Assembly (NCBI GenBank): GCA_016213505.1
Contig: JACRAF010000033.1
Location: forward strand, 18,481-82,480
Source of the DNA: Devosia nanyangense
GTDB lineage: Bacteria; Pseudomonadota; Alphaproteobacteria; Rhizobiales; Devosiaceae
DNA length: 64,000 nucleotides
Reading direction: 5' to 3'
Every line of letters starts with the position of its first letter. Position 1 is the stretch's first letter. Positions 54,414 to 63,895 of the stretch are shown piece after piece. The notes under the pieces are model-generated. The model saw nothing but the letters and a program-made list of their open reading frames with translations, ran no database searches and was not told the origin of the DNA. Both the position numbers and the translations under genes were made by a program.

Positions 54414-55763
54414 ATGCGTCTGAGCCGATACTTCCTTCCCGTTCTCAAGGAGTCGCCGAAGGAAGCCGAGATCGTTTCGCACAAGCTCATGCTGCGCGCG
54501 GGGATGATCAAGCAGCAGGCCGCTGGTTCCTATTCCTGGCTGCCGCTCGGCTTCAAGGTGCTCAACAAGATCGTCAAGATCATCGAGGAGGAGCAGAACC
54601 GCTCCGGCGCCGTGCAGCTCTTGATGCCGACGCTGCAATCGGCCGATCTCTGGCGCGAGAGCGGACGCTATGACGCGTACGGCAAGGAGATGCTGCGCAT
54701 CCAGGACCGGCACGAGCGCGATCTGCTCTACGGCCCCACCAACGAGGAGATGATCACCGACATCTTCCGGACGTTCGTGCGCTCGTACAAGGATTTGCCG
54801 CTCAACCTCTACCACATCCAGTGGAAGTTCCGCGACGAGGTGCGGCCGCGCTTCGGCACCATGCGGAGCCGCGAGTTCCTGATGAAGGACGCCTACTCCT
54901 TCGATCTCGACGAGGCCGGTGCCAAGCGCGCCTTCCATCGCATGTTCGTCGCTTACCTGCGCACCTTCTACCGCATGGGCCTCGTCGGCATCCCGATGCG
55001 CGCCGATACCGGCCCCATCGGCGGCGACATGAGCTACGAGTTCCACGTCCTGGCCGATACCGGCGAGAGCGCGGTGTTCCTCGACTCCGACCTCCTGGAT
55101 AAGCCGATCCCGGCGGTCGACACCGATTTCAACGGCGACCTGTCGCCCATCTTCAACGACTGGACCTCGCTGTTCGCGGCGACCGACGAAATGACCGACG
55201 AGGCAACGTTCCGCGCCTCCGTCTCAGGCAACAAGCAGATGGCGGCACGCGGCATCGAGGTCGGCCATATTTTCTACTTCGGCACCAAGTACTCCGAGCC
55301 GATGGGCGCCAAGGTCACCGGCCCCGACGGCAAGGACGTCATCGTGCATATGGGAAGCTACGGCATCGGGCCGACCCGGCTGGTGCCCGCCGTCATCGAG
55401 GCGAGCCACGACGACAACGGCATCATCTGGCCGGTGTCCGTGGCCCCGTTCGAGGCCGTGCTGATCAACCTCAAGGCCGGCGATGCCGGCACCGATGCGG
55501 CGTGCGAAGCCCTTTATGCCGAACTCAACGCCGCCGGGCTCGACACGCTGTACGACGACCGCGACCAGCCGGCCGGTGCAAAATTCGCGACCGCCGATCT
55601 CATCGGCATCCCGTACCAGCTCATCCTCGGGCCACGTGGCCTCAAGGACGGTCAGGCAGAAATCAAGCACCGCAAGACCGGCGAGCGCGAGACGCTGCCG
55701 CTCGGCAGCGCCGTCGCCCGGCTCAAGGGGCTGATCGAACCGCAAAGGCGGGACAAGGTTTGA
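54414..55763 (+). CDS. proS: Prolyl-tRNA synthetase, short alphaproteobacterial form
   Basis: 449 residues, lacking the ~180-residue editing (INS) domain of the enteric enzyme. Class II motifs: motif 1 region [13 protein letters not shown], motif 2 [21 protein letters not shown] in parts [10 protein letters not shown] and [11 protein letters not shown], motif 3 [16 protein letters not shown]. It charges tRNA-Pro. A perfect AAGGAG ribosome site lies 5 bases before the ATG. Its last bases TTGA contain the lolC start. Confidence 0.96.
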   Translation: MRLSRYFLPVLKESPKEAEIVSHKLMLRAGMIKQQAAGSYSWLPLGFKVLNKIVKIIEEEQNRSGAVQLLMPTLQSADLWRESGRYDAYGKEMLRIQDRHERDLLYGPTNEEMITDIFRTFVRSYKDLPLNLYHIQWKFRDEVRPRFGTMRSREFLMKDAYSFDLDEAGAKRAFHRMFVAYLRTFYRMGLVGIPMRADTGPIGGDMSYEFHVLADTGESAVFLDSDLLDKPIPAVDTDFNGDLSPIFNDWTSLFAATDEMTDEATFRASVSGNKQMAARGIEVGHIFYFGTKYSEPMGAKVTGPDGKDVIVHMGSYGIGPTRLVPAVIEASHDDNGIIWPVSVAPFEAVLINLKAGDAGTDAACEALYAELNAAGLDTLYDDRDQPAGAKFATADLIGIPYQLILGPRGLKDGQAEIKHRKTGERETLPLGSAVARLKGLIEPQRRDKV

Positions 55764-57127
55764 CCGAAACCACGGCCGCCGGCGCGCCGCAGACCGCGGG
55801 GCCGTTTTCGCGCTTCGAGTGGCTGATCGCGGGGCGCTATCTCCGCTCGCGCCGTCGCGACACCTTCATTTCGGTGATCTCCGCCCTGACCCTCATCGGC
55901 GTTGCGATCGGCGTCGCGACGCTGATCGTCGTCATGTCGGTGATGAACGGGTTTCGCGCCGAGCTCCTGACCAAGATCCTCGGCCTCAACGGCCACTTCA
56001 CCGCCTATCCGATCGACGGACGGTTCGTCGATTACGATCCGACGGCCACCAAGCTCGAGACGGTCGATGGCGTGCTCTACGCCATCCCCTATGTCGAGGG
56101 GCAGGCGCTGGCCTCGGGCCAGCAGGAATCGACGGGCGTCTCGGTGCGCGGCATCTCGGCGGCCTCGATCGACAAGCTGAAGCTGCTTCAGGCCGGGGCC
56201 GTGCTCGGCGGCTGGGATCAATGGGACCAGTCGCAGGGCGTCGCCATCGGCCAGCGGCTGGCCGAAAAGCTCGGTGTCACCATCGGCGACCCGGTCACCA
56301 TCGTGAACCCCAACGGCACCAACACGCCGTTCGGCAAGACCCCGCAGATCCGCAGCTACCCGGTCAACGTCATCTTCAATCTCGGCATGGTCGAGTTCGA
56401 CAGTTTCTACGTCTACATGCCGATGCAGGCGGCCCAGACCTACTTCAAGCTGTTCGACGACGTGCTGAAGCCGGGCGTCGCGCCACCCGGGCCCGACGCG
56501 ACGGACGCCCAGATCGATGCCGCCTATGAGCGGCAATACCAGGCGACGGCGGTCGAGGTGTTCATCGACGATCCCGACAACATCCGCATGATGCGCGAGC
56601 GCATCCAGGCCGAGGTGGAGCGTCCGCTCATCCTCTACGACTGGCAGCAGCGCAACGAGACGTTCTTTTCCGCCCTCCAGGTCGAGCGCATCGTGATGTT
56701 CACAATCCTCTCGATGATCATCCTCGTTGCCGCCTTCAACATCATCTCCAGCCTGGTGATGCTGGTGAAAGACAAGGGCAGCGACATCGCGGTGTTGCGC
56801 ACCATGGGCGCGACGCGCGGCTCGATCATGCGCATCTTTTCGATGACCGGCACCGCCATCGGCGTCGCCGGCACGCTGCTCGGGGTCATCCTCGGGCTCA
56901 TCGTCGCCTCCAATGCCGAAGCGCTGCGGGCGTTCTTTTCCAACCTCACTAACGTGCCGATCTTCCCGCCCGAAGTGTTCTTCCTCTCCAGCCTGCCGTC
57001 CAAGATCGACGTCACCGAAGTCTCGATCGTCGCCGGGCTGGCGCTGGGCCTGAGTTTCCTTGCGACGCTCTATCCCGCCTGGCGGGCGGCGCAATACGAC
57101 CCCGTCGAGGCACTGCGCTATGAGTGA
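55760..57127 (+). CDS. lolC: Lipoprotein-releasing system permease LolC/LolE
   Basis: 455 residues from a TTG inside the proS stop (TTGA overlap). One N-terminal helix ([23 protein letters not shown] region), a large periplasmic MacB-like domain (about 65-300), then three C-terminal helices with the FtsX signature [18 protein letters not shown] and [18 protein letters not shown]. With LolD it extracts outer-membrane lipoproteins from the inner membrane. Only one permease gene is present, as usual for alphaproteobacteria. Confidence 0.94.
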   Translation: MTETTAAGAPQTAGPFSRFEWLIAGRYLRSRRRDTFISVISALTLIGVAIGVATLIVVMSVMNGFRAELLTKILGLNGHFTAYPIDGRFVDYDPTATKLETVDGVLYAIPYVEGQALASGQQESTGVSVRGISAASIDKLKLLQAGAVLGGWDQWDQSQGVAIGQRLAEKLGVTIGDPVTIVNPNGTNTPFGKTPQIRSYPVNVIFNLGMVEFDSFYVYMPMQAAQTYFKLFDDVLKPGVAPPGPDATDAQIDAAYERQYQATAVEVFIDDPDNIRMMRERIQAEVERPLILYDWQQRNETFFSALQVERIVMFTILSMIILVAAFNIISSLVMLVKDKGSDIAVLRTMGATRGSIMRIFSMTGTAIGVAGTLLGVILGLIVASNAEALRAFFSNLTNVPIFPPEVFFLSSLPSKIDVTEVSIVAGLALGLSFLATLYPAWRAAQYDPVEALRYE

Positions 57128-57806
57128 GCCCTATCTGCGGCTGACCGGCGTCCACCGGCACTACGGCAAGGACGAGACCTTCGTGCGGGTGCTCGAAGCC
57201 GCCGATCTCAGCGTCGCCGGCGGCGAGCTGGTGGCGATCGTCGCTCCTTCAGGCGCCGGCAAGTCGACGCTGCTGCACCTGAGCGGCCTCCTGGAGCGCC
57301 CGCAGTCCGGCGAGATCGAGATCACCGGCACCGCAACGATGGCCCTCTCCGAGCGCGGCCGCACGCTGCTCCGCCGCACCACCGTAGGTTACGTCTACCA
57401 GTTCCACCATTTGCTGCCGGAATTCACCGCGCTCGAGAACGTCACCATCCCGCAGCTCATCGCCGGCAAGAGCCAGGCGGCGGCCGACAGGCGCAGCCGC
57501 GAACTGCTCGACCTGCTCGGCGTCGGGCCGCGCGCCGCGCACCGGCCGGCCGAGCTCTCGGGCGGCGAGCAGCAGCGTGTCGCCATCGCCCGCGCCGCGG
57601 CCAACCATCCGCGCGTCATCCTCGCCGACGAACCCACTGGCAATCTCGATCCCGAGACCAGCGACCTGGTGTTTTCGGCGCTGCAGACGCTGATCCGCGG
57701 CGAGGGCGCCGCCGGCCTCATCGCCACCCACAATCACGATCTGGCGCGCCGCGCCGACCGCATCGTCACCATCAAGGCCGGGCTGGTCGAGCCGCTGACG
57801 CTTTAG
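57120..57806 (+). CDS. lolD: Lipoprotein-releasing system ATP-binding protein LolD
   Basis: 228 residues from the ATG at 57120, overlapping lolC by 8 bases. Walker [14 protein letters not shown]-loop [16 protein letters not shown], signature [14 protein letters not shown] and Walker [14 protein letters not shown] are complete. It powers LolC. Its stop overlaps the stop of the opposing gene by 4 bases. Confidence 0.95.
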   Translation: MSEPYLRLTGVHRHYGKDETFVRVLEAADLSVAGGELVAIVAPSGAGKSTLLHLSGLLERPQSGEIEITGTATMALSERGRTLLRRTTVGYVYQFHHLLPEFTALENVTIPQLIAGKSQAAADRRSRELLDLLGVGPRAAHRPAELSGGEQQRVAIARAAANHPRVILADEPTGNLDPETSDLVFSALQTLIRGEGAAGLIATHNHDLARRADRIVTIKAGLVEPLTL

Positions 57807-58120
57807 CTCAGGATGCCCAGCGTCCGGGCGGTCGCGATCGTCTCGGCGCAGAAGGCCTTGGTCTGCTCGGGCGTCCAGTCCTTCTGCTTGGCGTAAAGCG
57901 CCTGGGTGGCGCGGAACACGTCGACGTTGAACAGCGTGTCGTCGGGCTGCCGGGCGGCATCCCGGAAGGCATCGACCTTGGCGCGGCTGAGGATCAACCC
58001 GCAGACGTCGACCGAGTTGTAGAGGCTCGCCAGCTGCGACACCGCGGTGTCGCGGTCGGTCGTGGCGAAGGCCGGGGTGACGCTCAAGAGCAGCAGCAGG
58101 GCGGTGGCGGTTTTCAGCAT
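57803..58120 (-). CDS. Small secreted protein of unknown function
   Basis: 105 residues. A signal peptide of 19 residues ends PAFA-TTD, and two cysteines ([16 protein letters not shown]) could form a periplasmic disulfide. The mature part is predicted helical with [15 protein letters not shown] and [15 protein letters not shown] do not recognise the family. It follows the PEP-mutase-like gene by 41 bases on the same strand and may be its operon partner. The ribosome site is weak. Confidence 0.68.
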   Translation of the reverse strand: MLKTATALLLLLSVTPAFATTDRDTAVSQLASLYNSVDVCGLILSRAKVDAFRDAARQPDDTLFNVDVFRATQALYAKQKDWTPEQTKAFCAETIATARTLGILS

Positions 58121-58161
58121 GCCACTTTCATAGCACGGCCGAAGCCGTCGTCCAGCCGGGC

Positions 58162-58980
58162 TCATTTCACCATCAGGGCATCGACTTCCGACGAGCTCAT
58201 GATGCCATTGCCATAGCCGAAGGTGCCGGCGCCGCGGATTTCCTCGGCGGCCGCCTCGAGCCCGGCCAGCGCCGCGCGGTAGAGCGATCCGCCGGTGCTG
58301 ACCCGCCGCACGCCGGCCGCTTCCAGCTCCGCCAGCGTCATCCCCGGCGAGCCGCGGACGACGTTCACGGGCTTGCTCACCGACTGGCACACGGTGCGGA
58401 TCGCTTCGAGGCTCGGCAGTCCCGGCGCGAACAGCACATCGGCGCCCGCCTTCTCGTACGCCTGCAGCCGCCGGATCGTATCGTCGAGGTCGGCGCGGCC
58501 GTGGAGGTAATTCTCCGCCCTCGCGACAAAGGTGAACGGGAAGTCGAGCTTGTGCGCCGCCTCGGCCGCCGCCGCGACGCGCTCGACCGCCAGGTTGAAG
58601 TCGTAGATCGGGCTGCCCCCGCCGCGCGTCGAATCCTCGATCGAGCCGCCCACCAGCCCGACGTCCGCCGCCTGCCGGATCGTCTGCGCCGCATCCTGCG
58701 GTCGCGGACCGAACCCGTCTTCGAGGTCTGCCGCCACCGGAATATCGACCGCCTCGACGATCAGCCGTGCATTGGCCAGCGTTTCCTCGCGCGACACTTT
58801 GGCGTCCCCATCCTGCCGGCCGAGCCCGAAGGCGACGCCGGCGCTGGTCGTGGTCAGCGCCTCGAAGCCCATCGCAGCGAGGAGCTTGGCGCTCGCGCCG
58901 TCCCACGGATTGGGGATGACGAAAAGCTTCGCCCGCTCATGCAGCGCCCGGAAGACGCGGCCCTTCTCGGCCTGGTTCAT
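58162..58980 (-). CDS. Isocitrate lyase / PEP phosphomutase superfamily protein
   Basis: 272 residues with a GAGGGAG ribosome site. The TIM-barrel pattern is PNPWDGASAKLLAAMGFEALTTTSAG, DLEDGFG (metal-binding Asp), SIEDSTRG and FTFVARAENYL. The active-site loop lacks the KKCGH of isocitrate lyase, so it belongs to the broader oxaloacetate-decarboxylase/carboxyvinyl-carboxyphosphonate-mutase-like group. The substrate is unknown; it probably cleaves or forms a C-C or P-C bond in a 2-oxo acid. Confidence 0.86.
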   Translation of the reverse strand: MNQAEKGRVFRALHERAKLFVIPNPWDGASAKLLAAMGFEALTTTSAGVAFGLGRQDGDAKVSREETLANARLIVEAVDIPVAADLEDGFGPRPQDAAQTIRQAADVGLVGGSIEDSTRGGGSPIYDFNLAVERVAAAAEAAHKLDFPFTFVARAENYLHGRADLDDTIRRLQAYEKAGADVLFAPGLPSLEAIRTVCQSVSKPVNVVRGSPGMTLAELEAAGVRRVSTGGSLYRAALAGLEAAAEEIRGAGTFGYGNGIMSSSEVDALMVK

Positions 58981-59106
58981 TGCCTTCGCTCCCTCGTTTC
59001 CCGTTCCTCACTACCCCTGGCCAACGCGCCGTTCCAGCCCCGCATTTCCCCCGTGCGACCGGTCCGTTAACTCCTGATTCACGGTTACACCGATGTTTCT
59101 GGACGC

Positions 59107-59121
59107 GAACAAATGCCGAAC
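59107..59121 (+). promoter_or_regulatory. LexA (SOS) box
   Basis: GAAC-N7-GAAC (59107-59110 and 59118-59121), the alphaproteobacterial LexA operator read on this strand (GTTC-N7-GTTC on the other). A third GAAC follows at 59128-59131. It lies 35 bases before a 32-codon gene and overlaps the likely -10 region (CATATAAG). Confidence 0.7.
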
Positions 59122-59155
59122 ATATAAGAACAAAACGGCAACTTTGGAGGTCGAG

Positions 59156-59254
59156 ATGCTGACGTTCGTGAAAGACATGATGGCGCTGATGGCACTCGTC
59201 GGGTTCACCGGCGCTTCGCTTACCTGGATGGATATGGCCTCCCGACTCGTATGA
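59156..59254 (+). CDS. 32-residue membrane peptide, probably SOS-induced
   Basis: ATG with a strong TTGGAGG ribosome site 7 bases upstream, 32 codons and a TGA stop. The peptide is Met-rich with one hydrophobic helix (MMALMALVGFTGASLTW) flanked by LysAsp at the N-side and an Arg near the C-terminus, so it should insert in the inner membrane. Behind a LexA box, it resembles in size and logic SOS-induced membrane peptides such as Caulobacter SidA or E. coli TisB; I see no sequence match that proves kinship. Confidence 0.62.
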   Translation: MLTFVKDMMALMALVGFTGASLTWMDMASRLV

Positions 59255-59333
59255 GGTGTGGGAAGTGAGCGAATAGCGGCTAGCTGGTAGCGAATAGGGG
59301 TTGCCTGCGACGGCGCCTGGCGCAAGTTCCGCT

Positions 59334-59368
59334 GCTACTCGCTACTCGCTACTCGCTACTCGCTACTC
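59334..59368 (+). repeat. Heptamer tandem repeat (GCTACTC)x5 before dnaE
   Basis: Five exact copies of GCTACTC end 16 bases before the dnaE ATG. A partly complementary stretch with GAGCGAATAGC and GTAGCGAATAG lies at 59267-59297, so the region can fold into a hairpin around a ~40-base centre. Period 7 and the inverted layout resemble the heptamer arms around the S23 gene in the nuo operon, though the unit differs. Confidence 0.75.
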
Positions 59369-59384
59369 GCTTTCACAGAGTCTC

Positions 59385-62300
59385 ATGCCCGGCCCCGGCT
59401 TCATCCATCTCCACATCCATTCGGCCTATTCGCTGCTCGAGGGCGCGCTGTCGCTCGGGCGGCTGCTGGATCTGGCCAAGGCCGATAAACAGCCGGCGCT
59501 CGGCATCGCCGACACCAACAATCTCTTCGGCGCGCTGGAGTTTTCCGAGAAGGCGGCGGGCAAGGGCATCCAGCCGCTCCTCGGCTGCGAGCTGACGCTC
59601 GATTTCGAGCCACCCTCCGACCGGGTGATGGAGCGCAACCACGACCGCGGCCAGTTCGGCAAGGGCGGCGTGGTGCTGATCGCCGCCAGCGAGACCGGCT
59701 TCGGCAATCTCTCGCGGCTGGTCAGCAAGGCTTATCTGGAGGGCGAGACGGGCAGGGCCGCGGCGCAGCTGGCCTGGCTCGACCGGCAGAATCTGGACGG
59801 TATCATCTGCCTCAGCGGCGGCCCCGAGGGCGCCATCGATCCGTGGTTCGCGCAGGGGCTCGATGCCCAGGCCGAGCAGCGGCTCGAGGCGCTGCGCGAG
59901 CTCTTCGGCGACCGCTTCTACGTCGAGCTGCAGCGCCACCGCCGGCCGCAGGAGCACTCCAACGAGGCCCGTCTGATCGACTATGCCTACCGCCGCGGCG
60001 TGCCGCTGGTGGCGACCAACGAGCCGTTCTTTGCCGGGCGCGACGACTACGAGGCGCACGACGCGCTTCTCGCCATCGCGGCAGGCTCGGTGGTGGCGCA
60101 GACGGAGCGCCGGAAGCTCACTCCAGAACACTATTTCAAATCGCGCGACGAGATGGCGGAGCTGTTCGCCGATCTGCCCGAGGCGCTCGACAATTCGGTC
60201 GAGATCGCCCAGCGCGTCAGCTACCGGCCGAAGACGCGCGGACCCATCCTGCCGCGCTTCGCCGCCGCCCCGGACCAGACCGAGGCCGAGGGGCTCGCCG
60301 CCGAGGCCGAGCGGCTGCGCGTCGAGGCGCGCGAGGGGCTCAGGCGCCGCTTCGCCGGCTACGGCATGGCCGACGGCTTCACCGAGCAGCAATACCAGGA
60401 CCGGCTCGAATTCGAGCTCGGCGTCATCATCAAGATGAAGTATCCGGGCTACTTCCTGATCGTCGCCGATTTCATCCAGTGGGCCAAGGCGCAGGATATT
60501 CCGGTCGGCCCCGGCCGCGGCTCGGGCGCCGGCTCGCTGGTCGCCTATGCGCTGACCATCACCGACCTCGACCCGCTCCGCTACGACCTGTTGTTCGAGC
60601 GCTTCCTCAATCCCGACCGCGTGTCGATGCCCGACTTCGACATCGATTTCTGCCAGGACCGGCGCGGCGAGGTCATCAAATACGTCCAGGGGAAATACGG
60701 CGAGGCCCAGGTCGCCCAGATCATCACCTTCGGCACGCTGCAGGCCAAGGCCGTGGTGCGCGACGTCGGCCGCGTGCTGCAGATGCCCTATGGGCAGGTC
60801 GACCGCATCTCCAAGATGATCCCGGCCAATCCGGCCAACCCGGTGACGCTGGCGCAGGCGCTCGACATGGAGCCGCAGCTCAAGGCCATGCGTGACAGCG
60901 ACGAGAGCGTCGCCCAGCTCATCGCCATCGCGCAAAAGCTCGAGGGCCTCTACCGCCACGCCTCGACCCACGCCGCCGGCATCGTCATCGGCGAGCGGCC
61001 GCTGACCGAACTGGTGCCGATGTACCGCGATCCGCGCTCGGACATGCCGGTGACGCAGTATTCGCTGAAATGGGTGGAGCCGGCGGGGCTGGTGAAGTTC
61101 GACTTCCTTGGTTTGAAGACCCTCACCGTGCTCGACAATGCGGTCAAGATGATCAACCGCAACGGCCAAAAGTTCGCGCTGACCGACATCCCCATCGCCG
61201 ACGCCGAGACCTTCGACAAGCTCACCAAGGGCGACGTGGTCGGCGTGTTCCAGGTGGAAAGTCCCGGCATGCGGCGGGCGCTCGTCGATATGCGGCCCGA
61301 CCGCTTCGAGGATTTGATCGCCCTGGTGGCGCTCTACCGGCCGGGCCCGATGGCGAACATTCCGGTCTATTGCAAGCGCAAGAACGGCGAGGAGGACGTC
61401 GAATACCTCCATCCGCTGCTGGAGCCGATCCTGGCCGCCACCTACGGCGTCATCACCTACCAGGAACAGGTGCAGCAGATCGCCCGGGCGCTCGCCGGCT
61501 ACACCCTCGCCGAGGCAGACCTGCTCCGTCGCGCCATGGGCAAGAAGATCAAGTCCGAGATGGACGCCCAGCGCGGCCGCTTCCTCGAGGGCGCCGCCGC
61601 CAAGGGCATCGGCAAGGCTCTCGCCTCGACCATTTTCGACGCCTGCGCGAAATTCGCCGAATACGGCTTCAACAAATCGCACTCGGCGCCCTACGCCTAC
61701 ATCACCTACCAGACGGCGTATCTGAAGGCCCACCACACGCAGGAATTCATCGCCGCCTCGATGACCTACGACATGGGCAACACCGACAAGCTCAGTGAAT
61801 TCCGCGAGGACGCCAAGAAGCACGGCATCGCCATCGTGGCGCCCTCGGTCAACACCTCGGAGGCGACCTTCTCGGCGCGCGACGGCAAGATCTTTTACGC
61901 CATCGGCGCCATCAAGGGCGTCGGCCAGGCGGTCGCCGAGCACATCGTTTCGGCGCGCGGCACCAAACCCTTCGCCGATCTCGCCGATTTCGCCACGCGG
62001 GTCGATCCGCGCATCATCAACAAGCGGACGCTGGAGACGCTGGTCAATGCCGGCGCCTTCGATTGCCTGGTGCCCAAACGCGAGCAGGCTTTTGCCGCCA
62101 TCGACAGCGTCGTCGCCACGGCGCAGCGCACCAACGCCAATGCCTCGGACGGCATCGCCGACATGTTCGCCGCCGATGTCCCCGAGCCGATCCGGCTGAC
62201 CCAGAACGTCGAACCCTGGAACCTCGCCGAACGGCTCGAGCGCGAGCGGGGAGCCATCGGCTTCCACATCTCGGCGCATCCGCTCGACGACTATGCCGGG

Positions 62301-62846
62301 CTGTTCGAGGGGCTCAAGATCATCCCCTATGCGCGGTTCGAACACGCCGTGAAGGAAGGCGATATCAGCGCCGGCCGGCTCGCCGGCACCATCGCCACCC
62401 GCGCCGACCGGCGCACCAAGAAGGGCACGCCGATGCTGTCGCTCAGCCTCTCCGACCCCTCCGGCAGCTACGAGGTCGTCGGCTTTTCCGAAGCCGTCGA
62501 GCAGTACGGAAAAATCCTGCAGCCCGGCCGCTCGGTGATCCTCAGTGTCGAGGCCGACGAGCGCCCGGACGGCGTCAGCCTGCGCCTGCTCTCGGCCCAG
62601 CCGCTCGACGAGGCGGTGCTGAAGGCCGGCCGTCGCCTGACCATCTTTGCCGGCGACATGAAGGCCCTCGGCTCGATCCGCGCCCAGCTCAAATCGGGCG
62701 GGGAAGGGCAGGTGACCTTCATCGTCTCCCGCGACAACGGCGCCAAGGAATACGAGATCGAACTCCGCGAGCGGTTCCAGCTTACGCCGGCAGTGGCCGG
62801 AGGCATCAAGTCGCTGGATGGCGTAGTGGATGTGAGGCTGAACTGA
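59385..62846 (+). CDS. dnaE: DNA polymerase III alpha subunit
   Basis: 1153 residues from the ATG at 59385 (AGAG ribosome site); the frame also opens 28 codons earlier through the heptamer repeats, but family alignments begin at FIHLHIHSAYSLLEG. That is the PHP domain (HxH). The polymerase core shows GPGRGSGAGSLVAYAL and the catalytic PDFDIDFCQDRRGEVI, followed by helix-hairpin-helix and an OB-fold (C-terminal third). Length and position after lolCD identify the replicative DnaE1 rather than the error-prone DnaE2. Confidence 0.97.
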   Translation: MPGPGFIHLHIHSAYSLLEGALSLGRLLDLAKADKQPALGIADTNNLFGALEFSEKAAGKGIQPLLGCELTLDFEPPSDRVMERNHDRGQFGKGGVVLIAASETGFGNLSRLVSKAYLEGETGRAAAQLAWLDRQNLDGIICLSGGPEGAIDPWFAQGLDAQAEQRLEALRELFGDRFYVELQRHRRPQEHSNEARLIDYAYRRGVPLVATNEPFFAGRDDYEAHDALLAIAAGSVVAQTERRKLTPEHYFKSRDEMAELFADLPEALDNSVEIAQRVSYRPKTRGPILPRFAAAPDQTEAEGLAAEAERLRVEAREGLRRRFAGYGMADGFTEQQYQDRLEFELGVIIKMKYPGYFLIVADFIQWAKAQDIPVGPGRGSGAGSLVAYALTITDLDPLRYDLLFERFLNPDRVSMPDFDIDFCQDRRGEVIKYVQGKYGEAQVAQIITFGTLQAKAVVRDVGRVLQMPYGQVDRISKMIPANPANPVTLAQALDMEPQLKAMRDSDESVAQLIAIAQKLEGLYRHASTHAAGIVIGERPLTELVPMYRDPRSDMPVTQYSLKWVEPAGLVKFDFLGLKTLTVLDNAVKMINRNGQKFALTDIPIADAETFDKLTKGDVVGVFQVESPGMRRALVDMRPDRFEDLIALVALYRPGPMANIPVYCKRKNGEEDVEYLHPLLEPILAATYGVITYQEQVQQIARALAGYTLAEADLLRRAMGKKIKSEMDAQRGRFLEGAAAKGIGKALASTIFDACAKFAEYGFNKSHSAPYAYITYQTAYLKAHHTQEFIAASMTYDMGNTDKLSEFREDAKKHGIAIVAPSVNTSEATFSARDGKIFYAIGAIKGVGQAVAEHIVSARGTKPFADLADFATRVDPRIINKRTLETLVNAGAFDCLVPKREQAFAAIDSVVATAQRTNANASDGIADMFAADVPEPIRLTQNVEPWNLAERLERERGAIGFHISAHPLDDYAGLFEGLKIIPYARFEHAVKEGDISAGRLAGTIATRADRRTKKGTPMLSLSLSDPSGSYEVVGFSEAVEQYGKILQPGRSVILSVEADERPDGVSLRLLSAQPLDEAVLKAGRRLTIFAGDMKALGSIRAQLKSGGEGQVTFIVSRDNGAKEYEIELRERFQLTPAVAGGIKSLDGVVDVRLN

Positions 62847-62907
62847 CGGCATCGCTTTGCGGGAGCTGGTTCCGGCATCGCGTGTATCGGCACGGGACGG
62901 GGCATCT

Positions 62908-63783
62908 GTGGTGACGCTTGAAGAGCTCCTGGGATACGGAGAGCGGCTCCAGATCGCCGATATCGGCGCCGCAGCCATTGCCGAGAAGCCCGTCTACAAG
63001 CCCTTGCTCGACCGCGATCTTGCCAGGCTGAACGCGTTCGACGCCGACGAGCGTCACCACGACGGGATCAGGCAGGCCTTCGGCGATCGGGTGTCCCTGT
63101 TCCCCGACATCGTCGGGGACGGGGAGGCGGCCACTCTGCATCTGGCGAGCCCGGCAAGCGGCATGTCGTCACTCTTGGCGCCGAGCGCGGCGAACCTTGG
63201 CTTTTTCAACGGGTTCACCGCGTTCGGGACGGTTTTGGAAACCGTCCCGGTGGAGACGCACCGGCTGGATGACATCGCCGGTCTGCCGCCGCTCGACTTC
63301 CTGAAGATGGACATCCAGGGGTCCGAATATGCCGCGCTCGAAAGCGGCCCGCGCGTTCTCGGAGGCTGCGTGGCCATCCACCTCGAAGTCTCGTTCGTCC
63401 CGCTCTATCAGGGGCAGGCGACCTTCGGGGACATCGACGTCTGGATGCGCCGGCACGGCTACCTGCCGCATGCCTTCACCGAGATCAAACGCTGGAGCGT
63501 CAATCCGGTCGTCCGGACCGGCCAGTATCGGCGCGGCTACAACCAGCTTCTGGAGGCCGACATCGTCTACTTCCGGGATGTGACCACGGACGACGGCCTC
63601 GACGACACCCAGCTCAAGAAGCTCGCCCTGATCGCCCACTATTGCTACCGCAGCCCCGACATCGCGGGGCGGATTGTCCTGGCTTTGTCGGCTCGCCGCG
63701 CGATCAGATACGACGCCCTGGCACACTACCTCGCGATCTGGCACGACGAGTCCGGCGAGGAGGTCGGGCTCTATCACGGGTGA
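62908..63783 (+). CDS. FkbM family methyltransferase
   Basis: 291 residues from a GTG at 62908 (another GTG follows at once) behind GGGACGGGG. The SAM-binding part starts IADIGAA and the family-specific motif is DFLKMDIQGSEYAAL followed by HLEVSFVPLYQGQATF. FkbM-type enzymes O-methylate sugars or polyketides, often in surface polysaccharide loci. No glycan genes are visible nearby and the next element is an insertion sequence, so its context is unclear. Confidence 0.82.
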   Translation: MVTLEELLGYGERLQIADIGAAAIAEKPVYKPLLDRDLARLNAFDADERHHDGIRQAFGDRVSLFPDIVGDGEAATLHLASPASGMSSLLAPSAANLGFFNGFTAFGTVLETVPVETHRLDDIAGLPPLDFLKMDIQGSEYAALESGPRVLGGCVAIHLEVSFVPLYQGQATFGDIDVWMRRHGYLPHAFTEIKRWSVNPVVRTGQYRRGYNQLLEADIVYFRDVTTDDGLDDTQLKKLALIAHYCYRSPDIAGRIVLALSARRAIRYDALAHYLAIWHDESGEEVGLYHG

Positions 63784-63895
63784 TCATTGCCCCGGGCTGG
63801 CCAGTGGTACCCACCGGCCGGGGGAATGGCCAAAAAATGGCACAATCCCGCAATCCGATCAGTGCCTTAACAAAACTTATCTACCGTCTTGCTTG

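Noticed and set aside
59334..59368. The heptamer array as a CRISPR
   Set aside because: Repeats are 7 bases without spacers, and no cas genes are present; no CRISPR array was seen anywhere in the window.
59373..62978. A 1201-codon open frame on the minus strand opposite dnaE
   Set aside because: It is the mirror of a high-GC coding region; it is rich in Ala, Arg, Gly, Val and His repeats with no domain, and dnaE on the plus strand is complete.
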